DNA from: Mucilaginibacter saanensis | GTDB taxonomy: Bacteria; Bacteroidota; Bacteroidia; Sphingobacteriales; Sphingobacteriaceae | Reading direction: 5' to 3' | Assembly: GCF_014200575.1 (NCBI RefSeq) | Contig: NZ_JACHBZ010000002.1 | Coordinates: 682,001-746,000, forward strand | Length of the DNA stretch: 64,000 bases | Shown: positions 1 to 9,102 of the stretch, one piece after another | How positions within the stretch are numbered: position 1 is the first letter of the stretch | Layout: each line of letters begins with the position of its first letter | Made by a program: the position numbers and the translations under genes | The notes under the pieces: model-generated | Database searches by the model: none | Told to the model about the DNA's origin: nothing | Seen by the model: only the letters and a program-made list of their open reading frames with translations

Positions 1-1
1 A

Positions 2-547
2 ATTGACGGACAATTAACCTCAATGGATGCTGAAGTTGGCCAAAATAAGAACAAAGGAGAACACTTAGGGCAGATTGATGTACAGTCGGGCTTTAAAGTT
101 AGGGTTGATATTGATGAGCACTACCTGTCACGTATATATACCGGTTTAAAAGGCGATTTTTCCTTTGCCGATAAAACATATAACCTGGTTATCAAAAAGG
201 TTTATACACAGGTTAAATCAACAGGTAGTTTTCAGGTTGACATGCAATTTGTGGGCACAGTACCTAAAGGTATCCGTAAAGGGCAAACTTTACAGGTAAG
301 GCTCGCCCTTAGCGATCAGACACAGGCTGTTCTTGTACCTAAGGGTGGTTTTTACCAGCAAACCGGCGGTAACTGGATATTTAAAGTGAGTGAGGATGGC
401 AAACGTGCTTATAAGGTTGATATACAGCTTGGAAGACAAAGTCCGGATTATTACGTGGTAACCGAAGGTTTAAATCCGGGTGATAAGGTAATTACCTCAA
501 GCTATGAAACTTATGGTGACATACAGGAACTGGTATTAAAAAAATAA
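2..547 (+). CDS. HlyD/MacA-type efflux periplasmic adaptor subunit (C-terminal part)
   Basis: The reading frame is open from the left edge of the window, so the start lies upstream and only about 181 residues are visible. The visible part contains the beta-rich membrane-proximal region of RND/ABC adaptors: a LGQIDV...GFKVRVDI stretch, a barrel-like segment and the typical closing pattern GLNPGDKVITSSYE. In the family this subunit is anchored in the inner membrane and bridges an ABC permease to a TolC channel. The next gene, 116 bp downstream, is a MacB/LolD-type ATPase, which supports a tripartite exporter. The N-terminal hairpin and anchor cannot be seen. The family call is fairly secure; the substrate is unknown. 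Confidence 0.85.
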   Translation: MDGQLTSMDAEVGQNKNKGEHLGQIDVQSGFKVRVDIDEHYLSRIYTGLKGDFSFADKTYNLVIKKVYTQVKSTGSFQVDMQFVGTVPKGIRKGQTLQVRLALSDQTQAVLVPKGGFYQQTGGNWIFKVSEDGKRAYKVDIQLGRQSPDYYVVTEGLNPGDKVITSSYETYGDIQELVLKK

Positions 548-629
548 ATGATAGCTGTTCTGCAACGAAAAGCTATTATAAGGTATTATATATAAACTGA
601 TCAATAAACTATAAAAAATCAAGTCCAAC

Positions 630-643
630 CCGCCGCATGGCGG
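630..643 (+). other. Small GC-rich hairpin ahead of the ABC ATPase gene
   Basis: A perfect 5-bp stem CCGCC/GGCGG with loop GCAT lies 10 bases before an AGGAGG ribosome-binding site (653-658). It may affect translation of the downstream ATPase or be a short processing or attenuation hairpin. No T-tract follows, so it is not a good terminator. Confidence 0.35.
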
Positions 644-663
644 AGATGATTTAGGAGGCACCA

Positions 664-1341
664 ATGATAAAAATTACTAATCTCGAAAAATTCTACCGTA
701 CAGAAGAAGTAGAAACTATAGCCTTAAACAAGCTATCCATTGAAATTGCAACCGGCGAGTTTGTAGCCATTATGGGGCCATCAGGCTGTGGCAAATCAAC
801 ATTGCTCAATATTTTGGGGATGCTTGATGATCCGGATGCAGGGAGTTATGTTTTTAACGACATTGAAGTTGCGCATTTTACCGAACGCAAACGTGCCGAT
901 TTGCGCAAGCACAACATTGGATTTGTGTTTCAAAGTTTTAATCTAATTGATGAACTAACCGTGTTTGAAAATGTGGAATTACCATTGATATACACGGGGG
1001 TAGCAGCATCTGAAAGAGTAAAAAGGGTAGAAGAGGTACTTGATAAAATGCAGATCATGCATCGCCGTAACCACTATCCGCAGCAGTTATCAGGTGGTCA
1101 GCAACAGCGTGTGGCTATTGCAAGGGCTGTGGTTAATAAACCTAAGCTGATTTTAGCGGATGAGCCTACCGGTAACCTGGACAGCAGCAATGGTAATGAC
1201 GTGATGGAATTACTTACCGACCTGAATGAGCAAGGAACCACCATTATTATGGTTACCCACTCTGAGCATGATGCCCGTTATAGTCACCGTATAATACGAT
1301 TGCTTGATGGTCAAAGTGTTATGGAAAATATAATGGTTTAA
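664..1341 (+). CDS. ABC transporter ATP-binding protein, MacB/LolD type
   Basis: This 225-residue stand-alone nucleotide-binding subunit carries Walker A GPSGCGKST, the signature LSGGQQQRVAIARA, Walker B LILADEPT followed by the D-loop GNLDS, and the switch His in VTHSEHDARY. It would power FtsX-type permeases of the MacB/LolCDE class from the cytoplasmic side of the inner membrane. The start is well set by an AGGAGG at 653-658, an unusually strong Shine-Dalgarno for this genome. It follows the adaptor gene by 116 bp and precedes thirteen permease genes. With the ATPase at 36039 it is one of only two ATPases for those permeases. Confidence 0.95.
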   Translation: MIKITNLEKFYRTEEVETIALNKLSIEIATGEFVAIMGPSGCGKSTLLNILGMLDDPDAGSYVFNDIEVAHFTERKRADLRKHNIGFVFQSFNLIDELTVFENVELPLIYTGVAASERVKRVEEVLDKMQIMHRRNHYPQQLSGGQQQRVAIARAVVNKPKLILADEPTGNLDSSNGNDVMELLTDLNEQGTTIIMVTHSEHDARYSHRIIRLLDGQSVMENIMV

Positions 1342-1552
1342 ATAAGTGCATCATCTCCCCAAAAGAAGATAGTTTATATAAGTTAATAAGTGCCTCGCTT
1401 TCCCCTCCTTATCGGAGGGGCGGGCTTGAGTTTTTTTTAAATTTTTGCTGGCCTGATTATCGTAACCTTTAATAGTTAATAAGAATAACTCCCACTAGGC
1501 GAAGGAACGGAAGGTGTTTTATAATTGGGAACTGCATTAAAATATTAATAAG
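1342..1552. other. Intergenic region between ATPase and first permease
   Basis: This 211-bp interval holds a terminator-like hairpin (1402-1438). I see no full copy of the two-part promoter found elsewhere in the array, only a 9-base match ATCGTAACC near 1459-1467. What drives the first three permeases is unclear; read-through or an unrecognised promoter is possible. Confidence 0.5.
1402..1438 (+). terminator. Hairpin terminator (repeat-like, GC-rich stem)
   Basis: A perfect 7-bp stem CCCCTCC/GGAGGGG (1402-1408 with 1414-1420) has a 5-nt loop. It is followed by CGGGCTTGAG and a run of eight T at 1431-1438. The stem resembles CCCCTCC/GGAGGGG interspersed hairpins common in Bacteroidota genomes, so it may be a repeat serving as a terminator. 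It would at least partly separate the adaptor-ATPase unit from the permease array. Confidence 0.6.
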
Positions 1553-3988
1553 ATGATCAAGAATTATATTAAAACGGCTTTCAGAACTCTTTTTAAAAAC
1601 AAGGGTTTTACAGCTATAAATATACTTGGGCTGGCTTTGGGCCTGGCTACCTGCCTGCTTATTGTTTTGTATGTAGTTGATGAGCTAAGTTATGACCGCT
1701 ACAATACCAAAGCAAGCAGGATATACCGTGTTAATGAGGATTTGAAACTGGGCGATAATAATGTGCTTTATGCCGTATGTATGCCTCCTTTGGCCAAGAC
1801 CTTAAAGGCAGAGTATCCGTTTGTTGAAAATGTGGTGCGGTTAAAAAATGCAGGTAGCTGGCATGTTAAAAAAGGCAATGTCAACATTCTGGAAAACAGA
1901 TTGGCTTATGCCGATCCTTCCATGTTTGATATTTTTACTTTGCCAATGGTGAATGGAAATGCGTCATCAGCTCTTGAGGAACCAAATAGTGTAGTGATTA
2001 CCGAAACTACAGCAAAAAAATATTTCAATAGCATTAATGTTGTTGGCAAAACGTTGGTACTGAATGATAATACGCCTTTTAAGGTTACTGGTGTAATAAA
2101 AGATATACCCAAACAATCGCATTTTAATTTTGACTTTTTCCTGTCCATGGCTACCTGGCCCGATAGCCGGTCAAATGAATGGTTACAGAGCCAATACAAT
2201 ACTTATGTATTATTAAAGTCACCTTCAGATGCTAAAAAGTTGGAGGGTAGCTTTCCGGAGTTGTTAAGAAAATTTAGTGGTGAACAAATGAAGGCCCAAC
2301 TCAATATGACTATTGAGGCCTTTGAAAAAAGTGGAAGCTATTTCCGCATGAATTTAACGCCTCTTACCGACATTCACCTGCACTCTGACCGTAGCGGCGA
2401 GTTGGGTCCCAACAGTACTACTCAATACGTTTATATATTTTCGGCAATTGCCATTTTTATACTTTTAATTGCCTGCGTTAATTTTATGAACTTGTCAACT
2501 GCCCGCTCTTCAAACAGGGCCCGTGAGGTTGGAGTACGCAAAGTATTGGGGTCGTCAAGAAAATACCTGATAGCCCAGTTTTTAACCGAATCAATTTTGG
2601 TAACGTTTATTGCTACGGTAATTGCCTTTTTTGCGGCGGCATTACTGTTACCGCTATTTAATCAGATATCAGATAAAGATATTACAATCACTGCGCAATC
2701 CCTCAGCTGGATATTACCCAGCCTGTTGTTCATCGTTATATTTATAGGGTCGCTTTCCGGTTCATATCCGGCTTTTTATCTTTCAGCTTTTCAACCAATT
2801 GATGTATTAAAGGGCAAGCTTTCAACAGGATTTAAAGGCGGCCGCCTCCGCAGTTTTCTGGTGGTTTTCCAATTTTCCATATCAATTTTCCTGATCATTG
2901 GCACAATGGTTATTTATAATCAGCTCAATTATATACAAACCAAAAATCTGGGCTATAACCGTAACCAGGTACTTATAGTGCAAAACGTTTTTGAGCTTAA
3001 CAAACAGGCTAAAATATTTAAGCAGGAAGTAAAAGAAATTCCGGGGGTTATTAACGCTACGATGACTGGTTTCCTGCCAACATCCAACTGGAAGAGTACA
3101 GCCATTTACTTTAAAGATGCTACGCTCGATCAAAAGAAATCAATGTTTCCGCAAAGTTGGGAAATAGACGAGGATTATATTAACACCTTAGATATGAAAA
3201 TGGCTGCGGGACGCAGCTTTTCAAAAGATATGCAAACTGACTCAGCGGGTATTGTAATTAATGAGTCTGCAGCTAAGTTTCTTGGATTTGATGGTAATGG
3301 AATTAATAAAACTTTATACAGGAGTTTAGGAGGTAAGCAGACATTAGCCAACGTAAAACAGTATCATGTGTTAGGTATTGTAAAAGATTTTAATTACAGT
3401 TCATTAAGAGAGAATGTGGGCCCGGTTGTAATGACACTGGCCGAAAATACCGGCGCATTAAGTATCCGGGTAAATACAACAAACCTGCCGGCTCTATTGG
3501 CACAGATAAAGGATAAATGGAAAGGCGTATCGCCTAATGTGCAACTTAACTATTCATTCATGAATCAGGAGTTTGATGCATCGTACCGCACAGAGCAGCG
3601 CACCGGACAAATCTTTATTGTATTTACCTCACTGGCCATCATAATTGCCTGTTTGGGCTTATTTGGTTTAGCCGCGTATGCCGCAGAGCAGCGTACCAAA
3701 GAGATTGGGATCCGTAAAGTATTAGGGGCCAATGTATCGGCGATAGTGAGTATGCTGTCAAAGGATTTTATAAAGCTGGTATTCATATCCATTTTAATAG
3801 CTACACCGTTTGCCTGGTATTTTATGAATAAATGGTTTCTGCAGGGTTTTGCTTATCGTGTAAGTATACAATGGTGGGTTTTTGCGCTGGCAGGTGTTGG
3901 GGCTTTACTCATTGCCCTTATTACGGTAAGTTTTCAATCAATTAAGGCTGCTATAGCAAACCCTGTTGAGAGTTTGAAAAATGAATAG
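1553..3988 (+). CDS. FtsX-like ABC transporter permease 1 (double FtsX, 811 aa)
   Basis: This is a MacB-type inner-membrane permease built from two fused FtsX units. TM1 (about residues 20-43) leads to a MacB-PCD-like periplasmic domain. TM2-4 fall near 291-313, 343-370 and 386-412, and TM5 near 434-458. A second periplasmic domain is followed by TM6-8 near 686-712, 741-762 and 775-800. The cytoplasmic coupling motif occurs in both halves, as RAREVGVRKVLGS and RTKEIGIRKVLGA. The tail is NPVESLKNE. Such proteins take substrate from the periplasm rather than forming a classical channel. It is closest to permease 5 at 11543, sharing long blocks such as FRMNLTPLTDIHL and NFMNLSTARSSNRARE, so the two are probably duplicates. 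Confidence 0.93.
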   Translation: MIKNYIKTAFRTLFKNKGFTAINILGLALGLATCLLIVLYVVDELSYDRYNTKASRIYRVNEDLKLGDNNVLYAVCMPPLAKTLKAEYPFVENVVRLKNAGSWHVKKGNVNILENRLAYADPSMFDIFTLPMVNGNASSALEEPNSVVITETTAKKYFNSINVVGKTLVLNDNTPFKVTGVIKDIPKQSHFNFDFFLSMATWPDSRSNEWLQSQYNTYVLLKSPSDAKKLEGSFPELLRKFSGEQMKAQLNMTIEAFEKSGSYFRMNLTPLTDIHLHSDRSGELGPNSTTQYVYIFSAIAIFILLIACVNFMNLSTARSSNRAREVGVRKVLGSSRKYLIAQFLTESILVTFIATVIAFFAAALLLPLFNQISDKDITITAQSLSWILPSLLFIVIFIGSLSGSYPAFYLSAFQPIDVLKGKLSTGFKGGRLRSFLVVFQFSISIFLIIGTMVIYNQLNYIQTKNLGYNRNQVLIVQNVFELNKQAKIFKQEVKEIPGVINATMTGFLPTSNWKSTAIYFKDATLDQKKSMFPQSWEIDEDYINTLDMKMAAGRSFSKDMQTDSAGIVINESAAKFLGFDGNGINKTLYRSLGGKQTLANVKQYHVLGIVKDFNYSSLRENVGPVVMTLAENTGALSIRVNTTNLPALLAQIKDKWKGVSPNVQLNYSFMNQEFDASYRTEQRTGQIFIVFTSLAIIIACLGLFGLAAYAAEQRTKEIGIRKVLGANVSAIVSMLSKDFIKLVFISILIATPFAWYFMNKWFLQGFAYRVSIQWWVFALAGVGALLIALITVSFQSIKAAIANPVESLKNE

Positions 3989-3990
3989 TG

Positions 3991-4018
3991 GTGAATGGTG
4001 AATGGTGAATGGTGAATG
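3991..4018 (+). repeat. Tandem repeat, 4 x 7 bp GTGAATG
   Basis: Four perfect copies of GTGAATG begin two bases after the stop codon of permease 1. A second 7-bp array of the same type (GTGAGAG/GTGAGTG) lies at 17731-17793, also just after a permease stop. The sequence following both arrays is similar (AACAAATTAGAG and TTTAGAA motifs before the next start), pointing to a shared origin. Confidence 0.95.
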
Positions 4019-4033
4019 AAATTGCCAAACAAA

Positions 4034-4057
4034 TTAGAGTTTAGTATTTAGAATTTT
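4034..4057 (+). repeat. TTAGAGTTTAGTxTTTAGAA pre-start motif, copy 1
   Basis: This short AT-rich motif lies 8 bases ahead of a permease start. Similar copies are at 15286-15307 and 17817-17846, each just before a permease ATG. It could be a transcription-start or translation-related element, or carry-over from duplication of the permease genes. Confidence 0.5.
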
Positions 4058-4065
4058 AAAGTATT

Positions 4066-6435
4066 ATGATAAAAAATTATATCAGAACAGCCTGGCGAAA
4101 CCTGGTTAATCAAAAGTTTTATAGTGCTATAAATATTATAGGTCTTACTATTGGTTTGGCTGTGGGCATGCTCATTTTATTGTGGGTACAGGATGAATTT
4201 AGCTTTGATCGTTTTAACGCCAAAGCCAGTCAAATTTACAAGGTAAATGCTTCAATAGGCAGCGGTGTAAGCAAGCAGGTATGGGGAAATGCACCTGCAC
4301 CGGTTGCTACCTTTGCTTTAAAAGAAGTACCGGGTGTGGTAAATGCTGTTAGAGTAATAACAAACATGGATTACTCTGTTTTTGCTTATAAGGATAAATT
4401 ATTAAAGGAAGACTATGGTAAACTGTCACTCATTGATAATGCTTTCTTCAAGATATTTGATTATAAATTGCTTAAAGGCGATGAAAATAATCCTTTCCCG
4501 AATGACCAATCGGTAATAATTACGGAGAGTACGGCTAAACGTTATTTTGGTAATGCTGACCCAATGGGAAAAACTATTACGGGTGACAATAAAGATCCGT
4601 TTGTAGTTTCAGGGGTATTGGCTGATTTTCCGGCTAATTCAAGTATAAACGCTGATATGCTGTTTTCTGTTAACCTGCGTAAAAAGCAATACGTAAATAA
4701 TCCCTACTGGAAATCAATGGATGACGATTGGGGAAACTATTATACGCAGACCTTTTTACAGGTACGGCCGGATGCATCTGTCAAAGCCATCGGCGAAAAA
4801 TTAACACAGATCCATTTTAAGCACCAGCAAGGCATAAAGCCAACCGATGGTATATTTATACTGCAACCACTAACGCAAACACATTTGTATAATGCAGATG
4901 GCTCATCGGCGGGGATACAGGTGGTAAAGGTTTTTTCCATAGTTGCAGTGTTAATCTTGCTTATTGCTTGTATCAATTACGTAAACCTGTCTACTGCCCG
5001 TTCCATGTTACGCGCAAAAGAAGTAAGTGTACGTAAAATAATAGGGGCCGAAAGAAAGCATTTGTTTACCCAGTTTATCCTTGAAACAGTGTTATGCTTT
5101 TTAATAGCCCTCATATTAGCCTTTACGCTCATATTTGCAATTATGCCGCTTTACAATAGCATTGCCGGTAAACAAATGCACTTTGATTTGTTTGATACCC
5201 GTGTGTGGCAGGTGGTAGCCATAACCGTGCTAACCACATTGGTAGCCTCCAGTATATATCCGGCTCTATTATTATCTTCATTTAAGCCTATTAATGCACT
5301 TAAAGGTAAAATTTCGGGCACCGGTAACGGAACCTTCAGGAAAGTTTTGGTGGTATCTCAGTTTGCATTTTCCATAGGGCTTATTATCGGTACCATTATT
5401 ATTAATAAACAACTGAATTATATACAACAAAAGCAATTAGGTTATGACCGGGCGTATGTATTTGGATTACAAATGCATGGTATGGAGAGCCATTATGAAG
5501 CGATCAAGGCCGATTTGCTTAGTCGCCCCGAAATAAAGGGGGTAACAACAAGCGATGGTAGTATTGTAAGTAGCGGCAGCACCACAAGTGATACAGATTG
5601 GGATGGCAAAGATTCAAAAATGAGTTTTCTGATCCACCCTTATGATATTGATAAAGACTTTATAACCGTATTTAAAATAAAGCTTTTGAGTGGCAGCAAT
5701 TTTACCGCATCCAAATCTGATTCGGCCCATTGGATACTGAATGAAACCGCTGTAAGGCTTGCGGGTATTAAAAACCCCATTGGCAAGCGTTTTAAATTTC
5801 ACGATACCAACGGCACCATTATAGGTGTGGTAAAAGATTTTCATTTTGCATCGTTAAAGCAGGCAATTGAACCTGCAATTTTTAGCTACAGAACAAGCAC
5901 CTGGCAAATGTTTGTTAAAACAACGGGTAAAGATGCCCCGGCGGCAATTAAAACAGTTCAGAGGTTTTGGCAACAGTATAATGCAAACTTCCCTTATGAA
6001 TACAAGTTTTTAGATGATGACTTTAATGAGTTATATAGATCCGAACAGCACACAGCCACCCTTTTTAATGTTTTTGCAGGTATTGCCATATTTATTTCCT
6101 GCCTTGGCCTCTTTGGTTTAGCCACCTATACGGCGCAGGTAAGAATTAAGGAGATAGGCATCCGTAAGGTTTTAGGTGCCAGCGTGGCAAATATAACCAC
6201 CATGCTTTCAAAAGATTTTTTAGTGCTGGTGGTAGTGGCCATAGTAATTGCATCGCCAGTGGCCTGGTATGCTATGAATAAGTGGCTACAGGATTATGCT
6301 TATCGTACAGAACTGCATTGGTGGATTTTAGCTATAGCAGGATCTGCGGCTATATTGATCGCATTTATAACCGTTAGTTTCCAGGCTATTAAGGCGGCAC
6401 TTGCCAATCCAGTTAAAAGCTTACGGAGTGAGTAA
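4066..6435 (+). CDS. FtsX-like ABC transporter permease 2 (double FtsX, 789 aa)
   Basis: This double-FtsX permease has TM1 at residues ~20-43 (AINIIGLTIGLAVGM...), a periplasmic MacB-PCD-like domain and a central TM cluster with coupling motif RAKEVSVRKIIGA. A second periplasmic domain leads to the C-terminal TM cluster with RIKEIGIRKVLGA and the tail NPVKSLRSE. The first coupling motif has EVS in place of the usual E[IV]G, a trait shared only with permease 3 at 6512. The two also share RFxK...DFHFAS-like and YNxxxPYxYxFLDxxF patterns, so they form a duplicated pair. It lies 77 bp after permease 1, across the 7-bp repeat array. Confidence 0.93.
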   Translation: MIKNYIRTAWRNLVNQKFYSAINIIGLTIGLAVGMLILLWVQDEFSFDRFNAKASQIYKVNASIGSGVSKQVWGNAPAPVATFALKEVPGVVNAVRVITNMDYSVFAYKDKLLKEDYGKLSLIDNAFFKIFDYKLLKGDENNPFPNDQSVIITESTAKRYFGNADPMGKTITGDNKDPFVVSGVLADFPANSSINADMLFSVNLRKKQYVNNPYWKSMDDDWGNYYTQTFLQVRPDASVKAIGEKLTQIHFKHQQGIKPTDGIFILQPLTQTHLYNADGSSAGIQVVKVFSIVAVLILLIACINYVNLSTARSMLRAKEVSVRKIIGAERKHLFTQFILETVLCFLIALILAFTLIFAIMPLYNSIAGKQMHFDLFDTRVWQVVAITVLTTLVASSIYPALLLSSFKPINALKGKISGTGNGTFRKVLVVSQFAFSIGLIIGTIIINKQLNYIQQKQLGYDRAYVFGLQMHGMESHYEAIKADLLSRPEIKGVTTSDGSIVSSGSTTSDTDWDGKDSKMSFLIHPYDIDKDFITVFKIKLLSGSNFTASKSDSAHWILNETAVRLAGIKNPIGKRFKFHDTNGTIIGVVKDFHFASLKQAIEPAIFSYRTSTWQMFVKTTGKDAPAAIKTVQRFWQQYNANFPYEYKFLDDDFNELYRSEQHTATLFNVFAGIAIFISCLGLFGLATYTAQVRIKEIGIRKVLGASVANITTMLSKDFLVLVVVAIVIASPVAWYAMNKWLQDYAYRTELHWWILAIAGSAAILIAFITVSFQAIKAALANPVKSLRSE

Positions 6436-6511
6436 AAAAAGGTTTAATATCATTTATATGAATCGCCGTGACGGTTACCCATTAAAAATTGGTTTTAGCA
6501 ATTAAAACACG

Positions 6512-8896
6512 ATGATTAAAAATTATTTAAAAACGGCCTGGCGTAACATTATTCATAATAAATTTTACGCAACCATTAATGTAGCTGGCCTTACTTTTGG
6601 TTTGGTTATAGGCATGTTCATGCTGCTTTGGGTGCAGGATGAACTTAGTTTTGACACCTTTAATAAAAAGGGCCCCGAGATTTACCGGATTGGGATAGTT
6701 GGTGGTACCGATGTAAGCAAGCAAATATTTAACTACATTATTGCTCCGGTTGTAACGTTTGCCAAAAACGAACTACCCGAAGTAAAAGACGGGGTTCGTA
6801 TCATGAATATCGGGGACACACCTTTTAAATATAAAGACAAAACCTTTATGGAAGATGGTGTTGCCTTTGCCGATGCTTCCTACTTTTCGGTATTTGATTT
6901 TCATTTGATAGCAGGGGATAACAAGAATCCTTTTCCTGATAATAACTCAGTGGTTATAACCCGCACAGTAGCAAAAAAATATTTTGGTAATGATGAAGCT
7001 GTTGGTAAAACTGTTATTCTTGGAAAGAATGAAAGTCTTAAGGTTACCGGTGTAGTTGAGGATTATCCGGCCAATTCAAGTATCAAATATAATATATTAC
7101 TTCCTGTATCCCGTTTTAATCAATTAGCTTATATAAAAAATAATATGAACTATAATGGTACTGGGCGTATAAGTTCAATGGATGCCGATTGGATAAACTT
7201 TGACTTTGAAACCTATTTGCTTTTAAAACCTAATACCAATATCAGCCAGCTCGAAAAAAAGTTGCAGGCAATTCACGAGCGTAATAAACCTGATGATGCT
7301 CCTGTACCATACCTGGCGCAGCCTCTATTTAAAATGCACTTGTATAAAACTGATGGCAGTAACGGTGGGATTGAAACGGTAAGGATATTTGGCATTGTAG
7401 CTATTTTGATATTAATTATTGCATGCATTAATTATGTAAATCTATCAACCGCACGATCCTTGCTCAGGGCGAAGGAAGTGAGCATGCGCAAAATTATAGG
7501 AGCTGGTAAACTGCAATTGTTTATCCAGTTTATGGTTGAAACCACAGTGCTGTTTCTGATAGCCACCGCACTCTCCATACTGTTAATGTATTTATTGATG
7601 CCCTTTTACAACGATTTTTCGGGTAAACAACTTACACTGGCTATTACAAATTACAAGATATGGGTATATATTGTAATTACCCTTATTGGTACCCTGGCTG
7701 CTTCAAGTGTTTATCCGGCATTACTGCTATCGTCATTTGAGCCGTTAAAGGCGCTCAAGGGCAAGGTTACTGCCGGTATTGGCAATGCGGCCTTCCGGAG
7801 GGTGTTGGTAGTTTTGCAGTTTACGGTATCTATAGTGCTTATTATCGGTACGCTTATTATTGGTAAGCAATTGAGCTACATCCGTAATAAGAACCTGGGT
7901 TTTGATAAAACAAATGTGCTTTCGTTTCCTATGCGCGATATGCAAAAGCATTTTGACGCGGTAAAGGTTGATTTGTTGAAGCAGCCGGGTGTATTGTCGG
8001 TAACAAGCGGAGGTGGAAATATTATTGATAACAACGGCTGGACAGGCGATAACGATTGGGACGGTAAGCCTGCTAAAGCAAATCTTATCCTGCACCCAAT
8101 GCCGATTGATAAGGATTTTATCAATTTTTTCAGTATTAAGCTGAAACAGGGTAATGGCTTTACTGGAGCGGTGGCGGATTCAAATCATTTTATTTTAAAT
8201 GAAGCTGCAATTTCAGCCATGGGCCTAAAAGATCCGATAGGAAAAAACATACGGATTCAGAAAACCAGAGGTACAATTATTGGCGTAGTTAAGGATTATC
8301 ATTATATGTCGATGCGAAAAAAAATTGAACCGGCTGTGTTAACGTATAATCCTCAAAACTCTTATGTCATTTACATCAAAACAAGCGGTAATGATGCTCA
8401 AAAGGCTATTGCAGCAGCCAAACGAAGCTGGAAACAATACAATAGCGATGTGCCATTCACGTACTCGTTCCTTGACGAGAGTTTTGACAAATTATATAAG
8501 GCAGACGAGCGTACAGGGGGGTTGTTTAACGTATTTTCTGCAATTGCCATTGTTATTTCATGTCTTGGTTTGTTTGGCCTGGCAACCTACTCGGCACAGG
8601 TAAAAACAAGGGAAATAGGTATTCGTAAAGTGCTGGGAGCAAGCGTCACTGGTATCATCAGACTTTTAGCAACCGAATTTATATTGCTGATCATTATTGC
8701 CATATTTATTGCCGTACCGGTAGCCTGGTACACTATGGATAAATGGTTGCAGGATTATGCGTATAAAATTACCATCACCGCCTGGGTATTTATATTTGCC
8801 GGCGCGGGCGCAACTTTTATAGCACTGGCAACTATAAGTGTGCAGTCGGTAAAAGCAGCCTTGGCCAACCCTGTTAAAAGTTTAAGGAGCGAGTAG
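6512..8896 (+). CDS. FtsX-like ABC transporter permease 3 (double FtsX, 794 aa)
   Basis: This is the paralogue paired with permease 2. TM1 lies around residues 20-43 and the first coupling motif is RAKEVSMRKIIGA, with Ser in place of Gly as in permease 2. The second is KTREIGIRKVLGA, and the tail is NPVKSLRSE. Two large periplasmic domains lie between the TM clusters. It sits 76 bp after permease 2 and is the last gene before a 206-bp interval with promoter copy A, so it probably ends the first permease unit. Confidence 0.93.
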   Translation: MIKNYLKTAWRNIIHNKFYATINVAGLTFGLVIGMFMLLWVQDELSFDTFNKKGPEIYRIGIVGGTDVSKQIFNYIIAPVVTFAKNELPEVKDGVRIMNIGDTPFKYKDKTFMEDGVAFADASYFSVFDFHLIAGDNKNPFPDNNSVVITRTVAKKYFGNDEAVGKTVILGKNESLKVTGVVEDYPANSSIKYNILLPVSRFNQLAYIKNNMNYNGTGRISSMDADWINFDFETYLLLKPNTNISQLEKKLQAIHERNKPDDAPVPYLAQPLFKMHLYKTDGSNGGIETVRIFGIVAILILIIACINYVNLSTARSLLRAKEVSMRKIIGAGKLQLFIQFMVETTVLFLIATALSILLMYLLMPFYNDFSGKQLTLAITNYKIWVYIVITLIGTLAASSVYPALLLSSFEPLKALKGKVTAGIGNAAFRRVLVVLQFTVSIVLIIGTLIIGKQLSYIRNKNLGFDKTNVLSFPMRDMQKHFDAVKVDLLKQPGVLSVTSGGGNIIDNNGWTGDNDWDGKPAKANLILHPMPIDKDFINFFSIKLKQGNGFTGAVADSNHFILNEAAISAMGLKDPIGKNIRIQKTRGTIIGVVKDYHYMSMRKKIEPAVLTYNPQNSYVIYIKTSGNDAQKAIAAAKRSWKQYNSDVPFTYSFLDESFDKLYKADERTGGLFNVFSAIAIVISCLGLFGLATYSAQVKTREIGIRKVLGASVTGIIRLLATEFILLIIIAIFIAVPVAWYTMDKWLQDYAYKITITAWVFIFAGAGATFIALATISVQSVKAALANPVKSLRSE

Positions 8897-8903
8897 GGCG
8901 AAT

Positions 8904-8949
8904 ATTTTGAGGCTAATTGTTAAATAATCAAAGCAGTTATCCTCAAAAT
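8904..8949 (+). terminator. Possible hairpin at end of the first permease unit
   Basis: A perfect 9-bp inverted repeat ATTTTGAGG/CCTCAAAAT (8904-8912 with 8941-8949) has a 28-nt loop and starts 7 bases after the stop of permease 3. There is no clear T-tract and the loop is long, so termination is uncertain. The position between a gene end and promoter copy A fits a unit boundary. Confidence 0.35.
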
Positions 8950-8970
8950 GAATCAACGTTTAAATCAAAT

Positions 8971-9080
8971 TGTATCATATCCGTACAGGGACTGTTTCAG
9001 TTGCGGACGTTTGTATACGTGGTTTTGTTGTTTAAATTTCTTATATTCAGGTGTTTATGTTTTTGGTATGTGTTTTAGAT
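8971..9080 (+). promoter_or_regulatory. Conserved two-part promoter, copy A (enhancer-like block + TTGGTAT box)
   Basis: The upstream block starts with TGTATCATATCCGTAC at 8971 and continues with an ACTGTTTC...GCGGAC-like stretch. The downstream box TTGGTATGTGTTTTAG has its GG at 9065-9066, 94 bp from the block start and 38 bp before the ATG at 9103. Copies B, C and D have the same parts at 92-94 bp. TTGGTATG-N3-TTTTA is a degenerate match to the sigma-54 -24/-12 pattern (TTGGCACG-N4-TTGCA), and the upstream block lies where an NtrC-type activator would bind. The conservation is visible; the sigma-54 assignment is inferred. Confidence 0.7.
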
Positions 9081-9102
9081 ATAGATTATAAACCATTGCA
9101 TC

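Noticed and set aside
1459-1467. Possible fifth copy of the TGTATC/CCGTAC block before permease 1
   Set aside because: Only ATCGTAACC matches, the second half is missing and there is no TTGGTAT box at 92-94 bp.
3991-4018. CRISPR-like array
   Set aside because: Units are 7 bp with no spacers, so this is a simple tandem repeat; no cas genes are present.
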